Under the pieces are notes generated by a model. That model ran no database searches. It was given only the letters and a program-made list of their open reading frames with translations, and had not been told where the DNA came from. Source: UBA4742 sp963785815 (GTDB lineage: Bacteria; Actinomycetota; Acidimicrobiia; Acidimicrobiales; Acidimicrobilacustridaceae). Taken from it: a stretch of DNA of 64,000 bases. The DNA is taken from positions 558,001-622,000 of the forward strand of contig CAWAWN010000003.1 of assembly GCA_963785815.1 (NCBI GenBank), given 5' to 3'. This document shows positions 46,837 to 56,892 of this stretch, one piece after another (position 1 is the stretch's first letter; each line of letters starts with the position of its first letter). Position numbers and translations under genes: made by a program.

Positions 46837-49800
46837 TCAGTCGAGGTTGGCGAAGATGCGGCTGACCACGTCCTCCTGCTCCTGGAGGTGGATGGCATGG
46901 CTGCCGGTGGCCGGGGATCCCGACTCGGAACGGCTCTCGCGGTGGATCCAGTGGTCGCTGTGGGCCTCGAACAGGCGACCCTTGATGGCGTTCCAGGGAC
47001 CCATGTTCTCTGGCTCCTCCTGGAGCCAGAAGAGCTGCTCGGCGTTGGGGTAGCGCGCCACGACCTCGGCCACCGCGTCGAACGGCCAGGGGAAGAGCTG
47101 TTCCACCCGGGCGATCGCCACCGGTGCGCCGAGCCGGTCGCGGGCGTCGAGGGCGTCGTAGGCCACCTTGCCCGAGCACAGCACGATGCGCTTGACCGCA
47201 TCGGGATCGGCCACCCGCGGATCGTCGAGCACCTCCTCGAACGACCCATGCGTCAACGCTTCGACAGGTGAGCGCGAGGCCTTGGCCCGCAGCAGCGACT
47301 TGGGGGTGAACACCACCAGGGGCTTGCGCACGGTGCGGCGCATCTGGCGGCGCAGCAGGTGGAAGAACTGCGCGGCCGTGGTGGCGTTGCACACCTGGAT
47401 GTTGTCCTCCGCGGCCAGGGTCAGGAACCGCTCGATGCGCCCCGAGGAGTGCTCGGGCCCCTGGCCCTCGTAGCCGTGGGGCAGCAGCAGCACCAGGCCC
47501 GAGGTCTGGCCCCACTTGTCCTCGGCCGCCACCAGGTACTGGTCGACGATGATCTGGCCCCCGTTGAAGAAGTCGCCGAACTGCGCCTCCCAGATGACCA
47601 GGGCGTCCTTGTTGACCACCGAGTAGCCGTACTCGAACCCCAGCGCGGCGTACTCCGACAGCAGCGAGTCGTAGAGCCAGAACTGCGCCCCGTCGGCGGC
47701 CAGCGGCGCCAGTGGCGTGTGCTCCAGCCCGGTCTGGTAGTCGACCAGCACGCCGTGGCGGTGCGAGAAGGTGCCCCGCCGCGTGTCCTGGCCGGCCAGG
47801 CGCACCGAGGTGCCCTCGTAGAGCAGCGAGCCGTAGGCCATGGCCTCGCCCAGGGCCCAGTCGACCTCGCCCGCCTCGAACATCTTGTGGCGGGTCTCGA
47901 ACTGCCTGGCCAGCTTGGGGTGCACCTCGAAGCCTTCGGGCACCGACTCGAGGGCGGCGAAGATGGTGTCGATCTCGGCCCGGCTGATGCCGGTGGAGAC
48001 GTGGGGCAGCACGCCCAGCGCCGGGGGAGCCGGCTTGGCCCGGGTGCCCTCGGGGGGCGCGTGCTGGCGGGTCTCCTCCAGCGCGCTCTGCAGCCGGTTG
48101 CTGAAGTCGTCGAGCGCCGCCTCGGCGTCGTCGAGGCTGATGTCGCCCCGCTTGACCAGCGCTTCGGTGTAGAGCTTGCGCACCGAGCGGCGGGCGTCGA
48201 TGCGCTTGTACATCAGGGGCTGGGTGTAGCTGGGGTCGTCGCCCTCGTTGTGGCCGTGGCGGCGATAGCACACCATGTCGATGACGACGTCCTTGTTGAA
48301 CTCCTGGCGGTAGGCGAAGGCCATGCGGGCCACCCGCACGCAGGCCTCGGGGTCGTCGCCGTTCACGTGGAAGATCGGGGCCTGCACCATCTTGGCCACG
48401 TCGGTCGGGTACTCCGACGAGCGGGCCGAGTCGGGCGGGGTGGTGAAACCCAGCTGGTTGTTGATGATGAGGTGGACGGTCCCGCCCACCCGGTAGCCCT
48501 TGATGAGCGACAGGTTGAGGGTCTCGGCCACCACGCCCTGGCCGGCGAAGGCGGCGTCCCCGTGGATCAGGACGGGCAGCACCGGGTACTCGCCGGGCGG
48601 GTCGATCAGGTCCATCTTGGCCCGGGCCATGCCCTCCACCACCGGGTCGACGGTCTCGAGGTGCGAGGGGTTGGCAGCCAGCTCGACCTCGATGGTGTTG
48701 CCGCGGCGGCTGACGAACTTGCCGGTCTGGCCCAGGTGGTACTTGACGTCACCCGAGCCCTGGGTCGACTCGGGGTCGACGTTGCCCTCGAACTCGGTGA
48801 ACAGCTGCTCGTAGGACTTGCCCACGATGTTGACCAGCACGTTGAGCCGACCCCGGTGGGCCATGCCCATGACCACCGAGTCGAGGTGCATGTCGGCCGC
48901 CGCGCTGATGACGGCGTCGAGGACGGGGATGGCGCTCTCGGCCCCGTCGATCCCGAAGCGCTTCTGGCCCAGGTACTTGGTGGCCAGGAAGCGCTCGAGG
49001 GCCTCGGCCGCGTTGAGCCGTCCCAGGATGTGGCGTTGCTCGTCCTGGTCGACGACCACGCTGGCCCCTTCGACCTGGCGTTGGATCCAGGCCTTCTCCA
49101 CCGGCTCCTGGATGTGCATGTACTCGATGCCGATGGTGCGGCAGTAGGCGTCGCGCAGGAGGTGCAGCAGCGCGCCCAGAGCCATGCGGTCCTGGTTGCC
49201 GATGCCGTTGGTCAGGAACTCCCGGTCGAGGTCCCAGATGGTCAGCCCGTAGGTCTCGGGTGCCAGCTCGGGGTGCATGACCGGCTCCTCGGCGGCCAGC
49301 GGGTCGAGGTCGGCGATCAGGTGGCCGCGCACCCGGTGGGCGTTGACCAACTGGTCGACGCGCATCTGCTTCTCGAGCATGGCGGCGGTGTGGTCGACGG
49401 GGTTGACGTCGCGGCGCCACTCGACGGCCTCGTAGGGGACGCCCACCGACCGGAACACGTCGACGTAGAAGTCGTCGGCCCCGATGAGCAGCTCGTGGAC
49501 CCGCTTGAGGAACAGGCCCGACTCGGCCCCCTGGATGATGCGGTGGTCGTAGGTCGACGAGATGGTGATGATCTTGGACAGGCCCAGGGTGGCCAGGGTG
49601 GCGGGGTCGGCTCCCTCGTACTCGGTGGGGAACCCGAGCGTTCCCACGCCCACGATGGTCCCCTGCCCCGGCATCAGGCGGGGCACCGACTGGAGGGTGC
49701 CGATGGTGCCCGGGTTGGTCAGGCTGACCGTCACGCCGGCGAAGTCGTCGGCGCTCAACTTGTTGGTTCGCACCTTGCGGATGAGGTCCTCGTAGGCCGA

Positions 49801-50446
49801 CCAGAAGCCCCGGAAGTCGAGGGTGTCGGCGTCACGGATGCAGGGCACGAGCAGGGTGCGCCCACCCGTGCGCTCGACGTCGACGGCCAGGCCCAGCCCG
49901 ATGTGCTCGTGGCGCACGATGCCGCGGCTTGCCATCGTCGCCGGTGGCGAAGCTGGCGTTCATGGCCGGCATGGTCTCGGCGATGGCGCGCACCACGGCG
50001 TGGCCGATGAGGTGCGTGAAGCTGACCTTGCCGCCTCGGGTGCGACCGAGGTAGCCGTTGATGATGGTGCGGTTGACCTCGAGCAGCTTGGCCGGCACCT
50101 CGCGGAAGCTGGTGGCGGTGGGGACCTCGAGGCTGGCCGCCATGTTGGTGGCGATGAGCGCCGCCGCACCTCGCAGGGGCTCGCCCACCTCGTCGGCCGC
50201 CGCGCCCGCAGCCGTGCTGGTCGTCGGGGCCCGGTTTGGGGTGGCGGCCTGGGTGGGTCGAGGCGCCTCGTCGGCCGCCGGCGCGGCGGTGGCGGGCGCG
50301 GAGGGCTCTGAGCCGTTGGGTCGGTAGTCGGCGAAGAACTCGTGCCAGCTCTCGCTCACGGAGCTGGGATCGGCCAGGTACTGCTCGTACATCTCGTCGA
50401 CCAGCCAGGCGTTGGGCCCGACCTGTTCGGCGGCGTCGCTCTCCAC
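46837..50446 (-). CDS. kgd: Multifunctional 2-oxoglutarate dehydrogenase/decarboxylase (Kgd), apparent frameshift
   Basis: About 1,202 residues once one extra base near 49922-49931 is removed, close to mycobacterial Kgd (1,231). Residues 10-45 (NAWLVDEMYEQYLADPSSV) are the E1 N-terminal segment, followed by an Ala/Pro linker and an E2-like acyltransferase domain (MTEKQ-free form, with DFAGVTVSLTNPGTIGT and GQGTIVGVG). Then comes the ThDP-dependent E1: MGMAHRGRLNVLVNIVGKS, GDAAFAGQGVVAETLNLS and RRHGHNEGDDPSYTQPLMYK. It decarboxylates 2-oxoglutarate in the TCA cycle. Upstream reads MPAMNASFATGDDGKPR; the frame continues IVRHEHIGLGLAVDVER. GTG start. Since this enzyme is central, an assembly indel is likely. 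Confidence 0.9.
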
Positions 50447-50582
50447 GGCGGACCATCCTACTGGCGGGGTCGAGGCCTTCGGGAGGGCGCCGGCGGGGAC
50501 ACCCCGGGCCTTCGAGGAGGTCTTCGCGAGCGCGAGGGAATGGAGACCTCGAGGCCGCTGACTTCGGGGGCCGGTACCGCTC

Positions 50583-50741
50583 CCAGCCCTGGATGGCCGA
50601 GCTGCACCCCGAGCTCAGCACCTGGATCCCGCCGATGTCGACTCGGCGGCGCTGCGGGTCCTGCCCGGCACGAACCACTACCTCGGTGACCACGTCTCCG
50701 CCATGCGCCGCGAGCGCGTCGACTCCTCGGCCATCGAGCCG
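50583..50741 (+). pseudogene. Possible hydrolase remnant
   Basis: The 341 bp between kgd and xth has no intact gene. In one frame it reads LDPADVDSAALRVLPGTNHY then LGDHVSAMRRERVDSSAI, and in another, just upstream, RYRSQPWMAELHPELSTW. The two pieces look like adjoining parts of one C-terminal hydrolase-like sequence separated by a frameshift. The segment GTNHY is where such proteins often carry the catalytic histidine. Low certainty. Confidence 0.25.
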
Positions 50742-50787
50742 CGCGGCCCGTCCCTCCTGACCCCGCACCCCGCTAGGGTCGCCCTTC

Positions 50788-51561
50788 GTGCGCATCGCCA
50801 CCTGGAACGTGAACTCGCTCAAGGCCCGCATCGACCGCGTGGAGGAGTGGGTGGCCCAGGTCCAGCCCGACGTGCTGTGCATGCAGGAGACCAAGCTGGC
50901 CGACGACGCCTTCCCGGCCCTGACCTTCCAGGCGCTGGGCTACGAGAGCGCCCACCACGGGTTCGGCCAGTGGAACGGCGTGGCCATCCTGTCGCGGGTG
51001 GGGATCGACGACGTGTCAGTTGGGTTCGACGACGACGACGAGCCCGACCCCGACGCCCGGCTGGTGTGGGCCACCTGCGGCGGGGTCCGCCTGGCCAGCG
51101 CCTACGTCCCCAACGGTCGGTCGCTGGACGACGACCACTACCAGTACAAGTTGGCGTGGCTGGCCCGGCTGCGGGCGCTGCTCGACCGAGGGGCCGACGC
51201 CGCGCAGCCGTTGGCCATCTGCGGCGACTTCAACATCGCCCCGGACGACCGCGACGTCTATGACCCGGCCGAGTTCACCGACACGACCCACACCAGCGCA
51301 CCCGAGCGCCAGGCCCTCGCCCGCCTCGAGCAGTGGGGTCTGGAGGACGTGTTCCGCCGCCACTACGAGGCCGGTGGCCTGTTCTCGTGGTGGGACTACC
51401 GGGCCGGCAACTTCCACAAGGGCAAGGGCATGCGCATCGACCTGATCCTGGCTTCGGCGCCGCTGGCCGAGCGGTCGGCCAGCATCCTCATCGATCGCAA
51501 CGCCCGCAAGGGCAAGTCACCCAGCGACCACGCGCCCGTGGTGGCCGACTTCGACCTCTGA
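50788..51561 (+). CDS. xth: Exodeoxyribonuclease III (AP endonuclease)
   Basis: A 257-residue DNA repair nuclease of the ExoIII family. ATWNVNSLKARI, LCMQETKLADDAF, YVPNGRSLDD, CGDFNIAPDDRDVYDP, MRIDLILAS and SPSDHAPVVADF give the metal-binding and catalytic residues in order. It cleaves abasic sites and trims 3' ends. GTG start, since the reading begins at MRIATWNVNS. It is transcribed away from kgd. The next gene begins 224 nt downstream; that spacer is GC-rich with no gene that I can support. Confidence 0.95.
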   Translation: MRIATWNVNSLKARIDRVEEWVAQVQPDVLCMQETKLADDAFPALTFQALGYESAHHGFGQWNGVAILSRVGIDDVSVGFDDDDEPDPDARLVWATCGGVRLASAYVPNGRSLDDDHYQYKLAWLARLRALLDRGADAAQPLAICGDFNIAPDDRDVYDPAEFTDTTHTSAPERQALARLEQWGLEDVFRRHYEAGGLFSWWDYRAGNFHKGKGMRIDLILASAPLAERSASILIDRNARKGKSPSDHAPVVADFDL

Positions 51562-51785
51562 CCGAGCCGGACCGGCCGGTTCGGGCGCTGGGGTTCCGCC
51601 TGGGCACCTCAGCACCCGATCTCGGACGGCGAAGGGAGAGGCTGGAGCACCGCTCGAACCGGACTGCTCGAGTGGGACCCGGCGGCACGGGTGGGAGCAG
51701 GCAGCAGAGGTGGGACGGAGCGGCTCGGGCAGCACGGGTTGGACCGAGCAGCGCCGGTCCGGACGGAACCGGACAGAATGAGCCG

Positions 51786-52613
51786 ATGAGCGAGCCCGCC
51801 GAACCGACATCGTCCCCCTCCGCCGGCCCACCGGACTCCCCGCTGATCGACCTGCCGGGGCTGCCCGAGGACGAGGCCGAGCGGGCCGCCCTGGCCCGGG
51901 CCGCGCTGGCGGGTCGCTGGCAGGAGCCGGCTCCCGACCAGATGACGTCACGGCGGGTGGAGATCCGTCGCCTGGCCGACTCGATGCGCATCATCATCGA
52001 GCGGCTGGTGGCCACCGCCGCGCCCACCGAGTCCATCATCGAGGTGGCCGACCAGCTGGCCCGGGCCGCGCTGGCGTTCGACCACTGGCCCCACGGCACC
52101 CTCTACGAAGGGTTCGCCGAGGCGGCCAACGCCGGCGGCGACCCCCACGCCATGTTCGAGCACAGCCCCCTGATCGGTCGGGCCAACCCCCTGGCCCCAC
52201 CCATGCGCCTGCTCGACCTGAACGGGGTGGTGCACGGCCACGTGGTGTTCGGGTCGGCCTACGAGGGGCCGCCGGGCTGCGTGCACGGGGGCTACATCGC
52301 CGCCGCCTTCGACGAGTTGCTGGGCGCCACCCAGTCGATGTCGGGTACGCCCGGCATGACCGGCCGCCTGACGGTGCACTACCGCTCGCCCACCCCCCTG
52401 CACAGCGAACTTCACCTGGTGGGGCGGATGTCGCGCATCGACGGGCGCAAGATCTTCACCGAGGGTCAGCTCTTCGCCATCGAGGCCGACGGATCCGAGC
52501 GGTTGTGCGCCGAGGCCGAGGGGCTCTTCATCAGCATCGTGTTCGGCCAGTTCGCCGAGCTGAAGGCGCAGCGCGAGCAGGCCGAACGCGACCGCCTGAG
52601 CCGCGACACCTGA
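51786..52613 (+). CDS. PaaI-type thioesterase family protein
   Basis: A 275-residue protein. Residues 1-130 are acidic and helical (EDEAERAALARAALAG, then ADSMRIIIERLVATAAP). The C-terminal half is a hot-dog thioesterase: GPPGCVHGGYIAAAFDELLGATQS with the HGG motif and GRLTVHYRSPTPLHSELHLVGR. The family hydrolyses acyl- or aryl-CoA. The long N-terminal region is often found in mycobacterial relatives and may be a regulatory or dimer part. ATG 51786 chosen. Confidence 0.88.
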   Translation: MSEPAEPTSSPSAGPPDSPLIDLPGLPEDEAERAALARAALAGRWQEPAPDQMTSRRVEIRRLADSMRIIIERLVATAAPTESIIEVADQLARAALAFDHWPHGTLYEGFAEAANAGGDPHAMFEHSPLIGRANPLAPPMRLLDLNGVVHGHVVFGSAYEGPPGCVHGGYIAAAFDELLGATQSMSGTPGMTGRLTVHYRSPTPLHSELHLVGRMSRIDGRKIFTEGQLFAIEADGSERLCAEAEGLFISIVFGQFAELKAQREQAERDRLSRDT

Positions 52614-52728
52614 TCGACGCCCGCCCCGGGGGCGGTGTTCGGGTCGGGTCGGCCGCCAGGTTCGGACCGGAAACCCGGTTCCTACGGTGTAGCGGTCCGA
52701 TCTGGCGACGGCGGCCAGCTCGAGGTGC

Positions 52729-53220
52729 TCAGGAGCCGAGGCGGGCGGCGATGAGGGCCTGCTCGGCGACCGCGTGCTCCTGCAGCCCCGACACCAGCGC
52801 GCCCTCGACCTTGCCTCCCATGAACCGCATGCGCACCGTGAGGTCGCCCTCGAGCCGGCGGACGGTGCCCCGGTCGCCGTCGGCCGCATAGGTGTAGCGA
52901 CCCGAGCAGTTGAGGCGGTCGGCGTAGTGGTCGGGCAGGAGCCGGCTGGAGGCCGTGGCCCGATCGAGGTCGAAGTCGAGCTGCTCGACCCAGGTCAGCT
53001 TGTGGGGGTCGATGACAGCCAGCGCCGCGGACGGCAGCTCGCCGACGAAGCGCTGGCGGAGTCGCAGGTGCACGTGGCGGCCGTCGACGCGGTGGTCGAC
53101 CACCTCGGGGGCGCCGATGTTGGGCAGCCCAGACAGCGTGGGGTAGAGCGCAGGATCGCAGAACAGGGCGAGGACGGTGGCCAGGTCGGCGGGGTAGCGC
53201 TGCTGGGTGGCGAATCGCAC
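52729..53220 (-). CDS. DUF2505-like protein (SRPBCC fold)
   Basis: A 163-residue protein from a GTG. MRFATQQRYPADLATVLALF, GAPEVVDHRVDGRHVHLRLRQRF and the C-terminal GKVEGALVSGLQEHAVAEQALI match the DUF2505 group, predicted to bind hydrophobic ligands in a helix-grip pocket. Function is unknown. It starts 4 nt after the stop of the upstream uvrD2, so it is cotranscribed with it. No signal peptide is present. Confidence 0.8.
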   Translation of the reverse strand: MRFATQQRYPADLATVLALFCDPALYPTLSGLPNIGAPEVVDHRVDGRHVHLRLRQRFVGELPSAALAVIDPHKLTWVEQLDFDLDRATASSRLLPDHYADRLNCSGRYTYAADGDRGTVRRLEGDLTVRMRFMGGKVEGALVSGLQEHAVAEQALIAARLGS

Positions 53221-53224
53221 GGCC

Positions 53225-55381
53225 TCACCCCTCGTGTTCGGCCAGGATGGCCAGGATCTCGTCCCCGAAGCGTTCCACCTTGACGGTGCCGATGCCGGGG
53301 ACGGCGAGCAGTGCGGTGGTGGAGGCGGGGCGGGTGGCGGCCACCTCGGCCAGCACCCGGTCGTGGAAGATCACGTAGGCGGGGACCGAGGCCGCCTTGG
53401 CCTGCTGGCTGCGCCAGGCCTTGAGGGCCTCGAAGGTGGCCAGGGCGGGGCCGTCGAGCTCGGCGGCTGCGCCGCTCGCGCCCCGGCCGGTGCGGGCCGA
53501 GCCCCGCCGTCGAGGTCGCGCGGCCTCGAGGTGCCGTCGGGCGCGCTGGGCGCCGAGCTGGCTGGCCCAGTCGGTCGGGACGGTTCCCGACCGGAGGGCC
53601 TCGGCGGCCAGGTCGACCTGGTCGAGGTAGGGCGAAGGGGTGCGCGTCGCCACCCGCTCGCCGAAGGTGCGGGTCTGCGCCCACGTGAGGCGCAGCTCCT
53701 GTTCGGCCCTGGTGAGCGCCACGTAGAAGAGCCGCCGTTCCTCGGCCAGATCGTCGCCGGTGCGGGCGTGGCCGATGGGGACCAGGCCCTGCTCGAGCCC
53801 CGTGAGGTGGACGATCGGCCACTCGAGGCCCTTGGCCGCGTGGAAGGTGGCCAGCTCGACGGCGTCGCCCTGGCGGTCGGGCTGGTCGGAGCGGGCCGTC
53901 TCGCCCAGCCAGGTCACGAAGCCGGTGGTGGAGGGTCGGCTCTCGATGGCCAGGTAGTCGCGACCGAGCCGGGCCAGGGCCTCGAGGTTGGCGGCCCGGC
54001 TGTCGGCGGCCGGCATCGCCGCGCCGGCCGGGTCGGAGGCATCGCCCCGCTCGCCCGGCTCGAGCCCGTCGAGCTGCTCGACCCCACCGGCCACGCTGGT
54101 CGCCAGGTCGGCCAGGGCCGTCGACAGGTCGCCGGGGTGGCGCTGGATGTCGCGCAGGGCCGCCTTGACCTCAGGTTGGTCGAGCAGGCCCGAACCACCC
54201 CGCACCCGGAAGGGGATCGACGTGCCGTGCAGCGCCTGCTCGATCACCGCCACCTGGGCGTTGGTGCGGCACAGCACGGCCTGGCTCGACCACGAACCGC
54301 CCGGGCGGTGGTGGTCGCGCAGGGAGCGGGCGACGCCCTGGGCCTCGGCCTGGTCGTCGGGGTAGGTGACGACCTCGGGGATGGGCCCGTCGGGCCGGTT
54401 GGCTCGCAGCCCCTCGACCTCGACCAGGGTCACCGGCGCGGCGGTTCGGGGGCTCGGGTCGGCGTCGGCCGCCGGCTGGTCGAGCACGGCGCCGGCCAGC
54501 ACGGCGTTGGCCACGGCCAGGATCTGGGGGCTGGAGCGGTAGTTGTCGCGCAACACGATGGTGGCCGACCCCGGGTGGTCGTCGGCGAAGCTGGCCAGGG
54601 CGCCGGGGTCGGCGCCGTTCCAGCCGTAGATGGCCTGGTTCGGATCGCCCACCACGCACAGGTCGCGCCGGCCACCCACCCAGGCGTCGAGCAGGCTGCG
54701 TTGCAGGGGGTTCACGTCCTGGAACTCGTCGACGAACAGGTGCTGGTAGCGCCACTGCTGGGCGTGGGCGAACTCGCGGTCTTCGCGCAGGTCGCGTCGG
54801 CACAGGCGCAGCAGGTCGTCGAAGTCGACCATCCGGCGCTTGTGCTTCTCCTGCTCGTAGCGCTGGTAGACCGCCGCCATGTCCCGGTAGGCCAGCGGCG
54901 CCCGGCGGCCCAGGCGGTGGGCCTCGGCACCGTACTCGTCGGGCTCGATGTCGCGGGCTTTGGCCCACTCGATCTCGCCCACGATGTCGAGGGCGGAGGC
55001 GCGCTGGGCCCCCGACAGCAGCCGGATCACGAACCCGATCTTGCGGTCGAGCAGCTCGGGTGGCCGCACGCCTCGGTCGGCCCAGCGGGCTCGGAGCTGG
55101 GCGTAGGCCACCGAGTGGAAGGTGCCGGCCACCACCTGGTCGCGCAGGCCGAGCTGGCGCAGGCGCGACGACAGCTCGCCGGCGGCCTTGCGGGTGAAGG
55201 TGAGGGCCAGCACATGGCGGGGGTCGTGCTCGCCGGCCAGGGCCCGGTAGGCGATGCGGCGGGTCAGCACCCGGGTCTTGCCGGTGCCCGCCCCGGCCAG
55301 GATGGCCAGGGGGGTGGTGGGGCACGTGACGGCCTCGCGTTGGGCCGGGTTGAGGCCATCGAGCACCTGCTGGGCGTCCAC
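53225..55381 (-). CDS. uvrD2: ATP-dependent DNA helicase UvrD2
   Basis: A 718-residue superfamily 1 helicase. AGAGTGKTRVL is Walker A, FVDEFQDVNPLQ the DEXQ box, VGDPNQAIYGWNGADPG motif III and EERRLFYVALTRAEQELRL motif VI. The C-terminal part has an HRDC domain (VPAYVIFHDRVLAEVAATRP followed by LLAVPGIGTVKVERFGDEIL), which distinguishes UvrD2 from UvrD1. In mycobacteria UvrD2 is essential for DNA unwinding in replication and repair. The linker between lacks the Cys-rich cluster seen in some homologues. ATG MDAQQVLDG. Confidence 0.95.
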   Translation of the reverse strand: MDAQQVLDGLNPAQREAVTCPTTPLAILAGAGTGKTRVLTRRIAYRALAGEHDPRHVLALTFTRKAAGELSSRLRQLGLRDQVVAGTFHSVAYAQLRARWADRGVRPPELLDRKIGFVIRLLSGAQRASALDIVGEIEWAKARDIEPDEYGAEAHRLGRRAPLAYRDMAAVYQRYEQEKHKRRMVDFDDLLRLCRRDLREDREFAHAQQWRYQHLFVDEFQDVNPLQRSLLDAWVGGRRDLCVVGDPNQAIYGWNGADPGALASFADDHPGSATIVLRDNYRSSPQILAVANAVLAGAVLDQPAADADPSPRTAAPVTLVEVEGLRANRPDGPIPEVVTYPDDQAEAQGVARSLRDHHRPGGSWSSQAVLCRTNAQVAVIEQALHGTSIPFRVRGGSGLLDQPEVKAALRDIQRHPGDLSTALADLATSVAGGVEQLDGLEPGERGDASDPAGAAMPAADSRAANLEALARLGRDYLAIESRPSTTGFVTWLGETARSDQPDRQGDAVELATFHAAKGLEWPIVHLTGLEQGLVPIGHARTGDDLAEERRLFYVALTRAEQELRLTWAQTRTFGERVATRTPSPYLDQVDLAAEALRSGTVPTDWASQLGAQRARRHLEAARPRRRGSARTGRGASGAAAELDGPALATFEALKAWRSQQAKAASVPAYVIFHDRVLAEVAATRPASTTALLAVPGIGTVKVERFGDEILAILAEHEG

Positions 55382-55425
55382 CCGGCCACCCTAACCAGCA
55401 GGTGTGACACGACTAGCCTTCGACC

Positions 55426-56181
55426 GTGGCCTATTCGGACCTGATCTTGCGGGACAACGAGACGCTGGTGCTCGACCTGCACCCGCACTGGTGGTACTTC
55501 GCCAAGGCCCTCATCGCCACCGTGATCGCCCTGATCCTGGCCATCGTGGTGCTGGCTCAGGGCTGGAGCGGCACCCTGGGCAGCGCGGGCAACTTCATCG
55601 TGGCCATCCTGCTGCTGGCCGGGCTGGTGTGGCTGGCCGAGCGCTACGCCCACTGGGTCAGCACCTACTTCATCCTGACCAGCGACCGCATCATCTACCG
55701 GGAGGGGATCTTCGCCAAGCACGGCATGGAGATCCCGCTGCAGCGCATCAACTCGATCTTCTTCAACCAGCGGATGTTCGAGCGGATCCTGGGGCTCGGC
55801 GACCTCAAGATCGAGTCGGCGTCCAAGACCGGGGCCGAGGTGTTCGACGACATCCGCCGACCCGAGCGGGTCCAGCACGAGATCTACTCCCAGATGGAGG
55901 CGCTCGAGAACCGGGGCTACGACCGCATCGGCCAGCAGATCACGCAGGCCCAGAGCACCCCGCCGGCACAACCGGCCCCGCCGGCGGCGGTCCTGCCCGT
56001 CCCGCCGCCCACCGCTCCCGCACCGGCTGCGTCGACGCCCACGGCCCCGCCCGATCCGGCCGCGCCGCCGGCCGGATCGGTGGCCGAGCGCATCGCCGAC
56101 CTGCACCGCTTGCACACCCAGGGCGCCATCACCGACGCCGAGTTCGAGGCCAAGAAGGCCCAGCTGCTCGACCAGCTCTGA
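55426..56181 (+). CDS. Bacterial PH-domain membrane protein with SHOCT motif
   Basis: A 251-residue protein from a GTG. Two membrane helices lie at about residues 26-45 and 55-72. A YdbS-type bacterial PH domain follows (YFILTSDRIIYREGIFAKHGMEIPLQRINSIFF, then GLGDLKIESASKTGAEVF). The next segment is a Pro/Ala-rich linker (about 178-215). The end (IADLHRLHTQGAITDAEFEAKKAQLL) is a SHOCT motif. Such proteins are thought to act in membrane quality control or protein-protein tethering, but the role is unknown. Divergent from uvrD2 with 44 bp between, and followed by the BtuF-like gene. Confidence 0.88.
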   Translation: MAYSDLILRDNETLVLDLHPHWWYFAKALIATVIALILAIVVLAQGWSGTLGSAGNFIVAILLLAGLVWLAERYAHWVSTYFILTSDRIIYREGIFAKHGMEIPLQRINSIFFNQRMFERILGLGDLKIESASKTGAEVFDDIRRPERVQHEIYSQMEALENRGYDRIGQQITQAQSTPPAQPAPPAAVLPVPPPTAPAPAASTPTAPPDPAAPPAGSVAERIADLHRLHTQGAITDAEFEAKKAQLLDQL

Positions 56182-56189
56182 GCACAGAG

Positions 56190-56891
56190 GTGTCCAGCCG
56201 ACGCGTGGTCAGCCTGGTCCCCTCGGCCACCGAGACCCTGCTGGGGTGGGGGCTCGAGCCGGTGGCGGTGACCCGGTTCTGCGAGCAGCCGGGCTACCCG
56301 CAGGTGGGGGGCACCAAGGATCCCGACCTGGACGCGGTGGTAGCCCTGGCCCCCGACGTGGTGGTCATGTGCGAGGAGGAGAACCGACTGGCCGACGCCG
56401 AGGCCCTCACCCGGGCCGGCCTGGCCGTGCACGTGGTGCGCATCGACTCGCTGGCCGACGTGTTCCCCGCGCTGGTGGACCTGGCCGCGGCGGTGGGGGC
56501 GCCCCCACCCGACCCCTGGCCCGACCGGTCGGCGGGCCACCGCCCGACCACGACGGCGGCCGACGCGCCGAGCGCCTTCATCCCCATCTGGCGCCGGCCG
56601 TGGATGACCATCGGGGGCGGGTGCTACGGCTCGTCCCTGCTCGAGGCGGTGGGCATCGCCAACGTGTTCGCCGACGCGCCCGAGCGCTACCCGACCACCA
56701 CCCTGGACCAGGCCGCCGCCCGGCACCCCGATCTGGTCGTGGCCCCCAGCGAGCCCTACCCCTTCGGGGCACGCCACGTCGACGAGCTGGCCCGGGTCGC
56801 ACCGGTCGAGCTGGTGGACGGCCAGGACCTGTTCTGGTGGGGGGCGCGCACCCCCGCAGCCCTGGCCCGCCTGTCGGCGCGACTCTCCTAG
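56190..56891 (+). CDS. Cytosolic BtuF-like (helical-backbone) metal-receptor protein
   Basis: A 233-residue protein from GTG MSSRRVVSLVPSATETLL. The SLVPSATET start is typical of BtuF/FhuD-type vitamin B12 or metal-chelate receptors, followed by VALAPDVVVMCEE, PWMTIGGGCYGSSLLEAVGIANVF and HPDLVVAPSEPYPF. There is no signal peptide or lipobox, so it would stay in the cytoplasm. No ABC permease is present. Such signal-less forms are widespread in bacteria and of unknown role. It starts 8 nt after the preceding stop. A dispersed repeat follows at once. Confidence 0.85.
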   Translation: MSSRRVVSLVPSATETLLGWGLEPVAVTRFCEQPGYPQVGGTKDPDLDAVVALAPDVVVMCEEENRLADAEALTRAGLAVHVVRIDSLADVFPALVDLAAAVGAPPPDPWPDRSAGHRPTTTAADAPSAFIPIWRRPWMTIGGGCYGSSLLEAVGIANVFADAPERYPTTTLDQAAARHPDLVVAPSEPYPFGARHVDELARVAPVELVDGQDLFWWGARTPAALARLSARLS

Positions 56892-56892
56892 C

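Noticed and set aside
44599..47271. Long plus-strand open frame (about 890 codons) antisense to the acyltransferase and kgd end
   Set aside because: Its translation is His/Gly/Arg-rich and without any family motif; the opposite strand encodes clear acyltransferase and Kgd domains. A GC-rich shadow.
47359..50010. Plus-strand frame of about 883 codons opposite kgd
   Set aside because: Composition is typical of antisense to high-GC coding DNA; kgd motifs on the minus strand explain the region.
51562..51785. Possible gene in the xth-thioesterase gap
   Set aside because: Only GC-rich repetitive-looking text with no start, ribosome site or motif.
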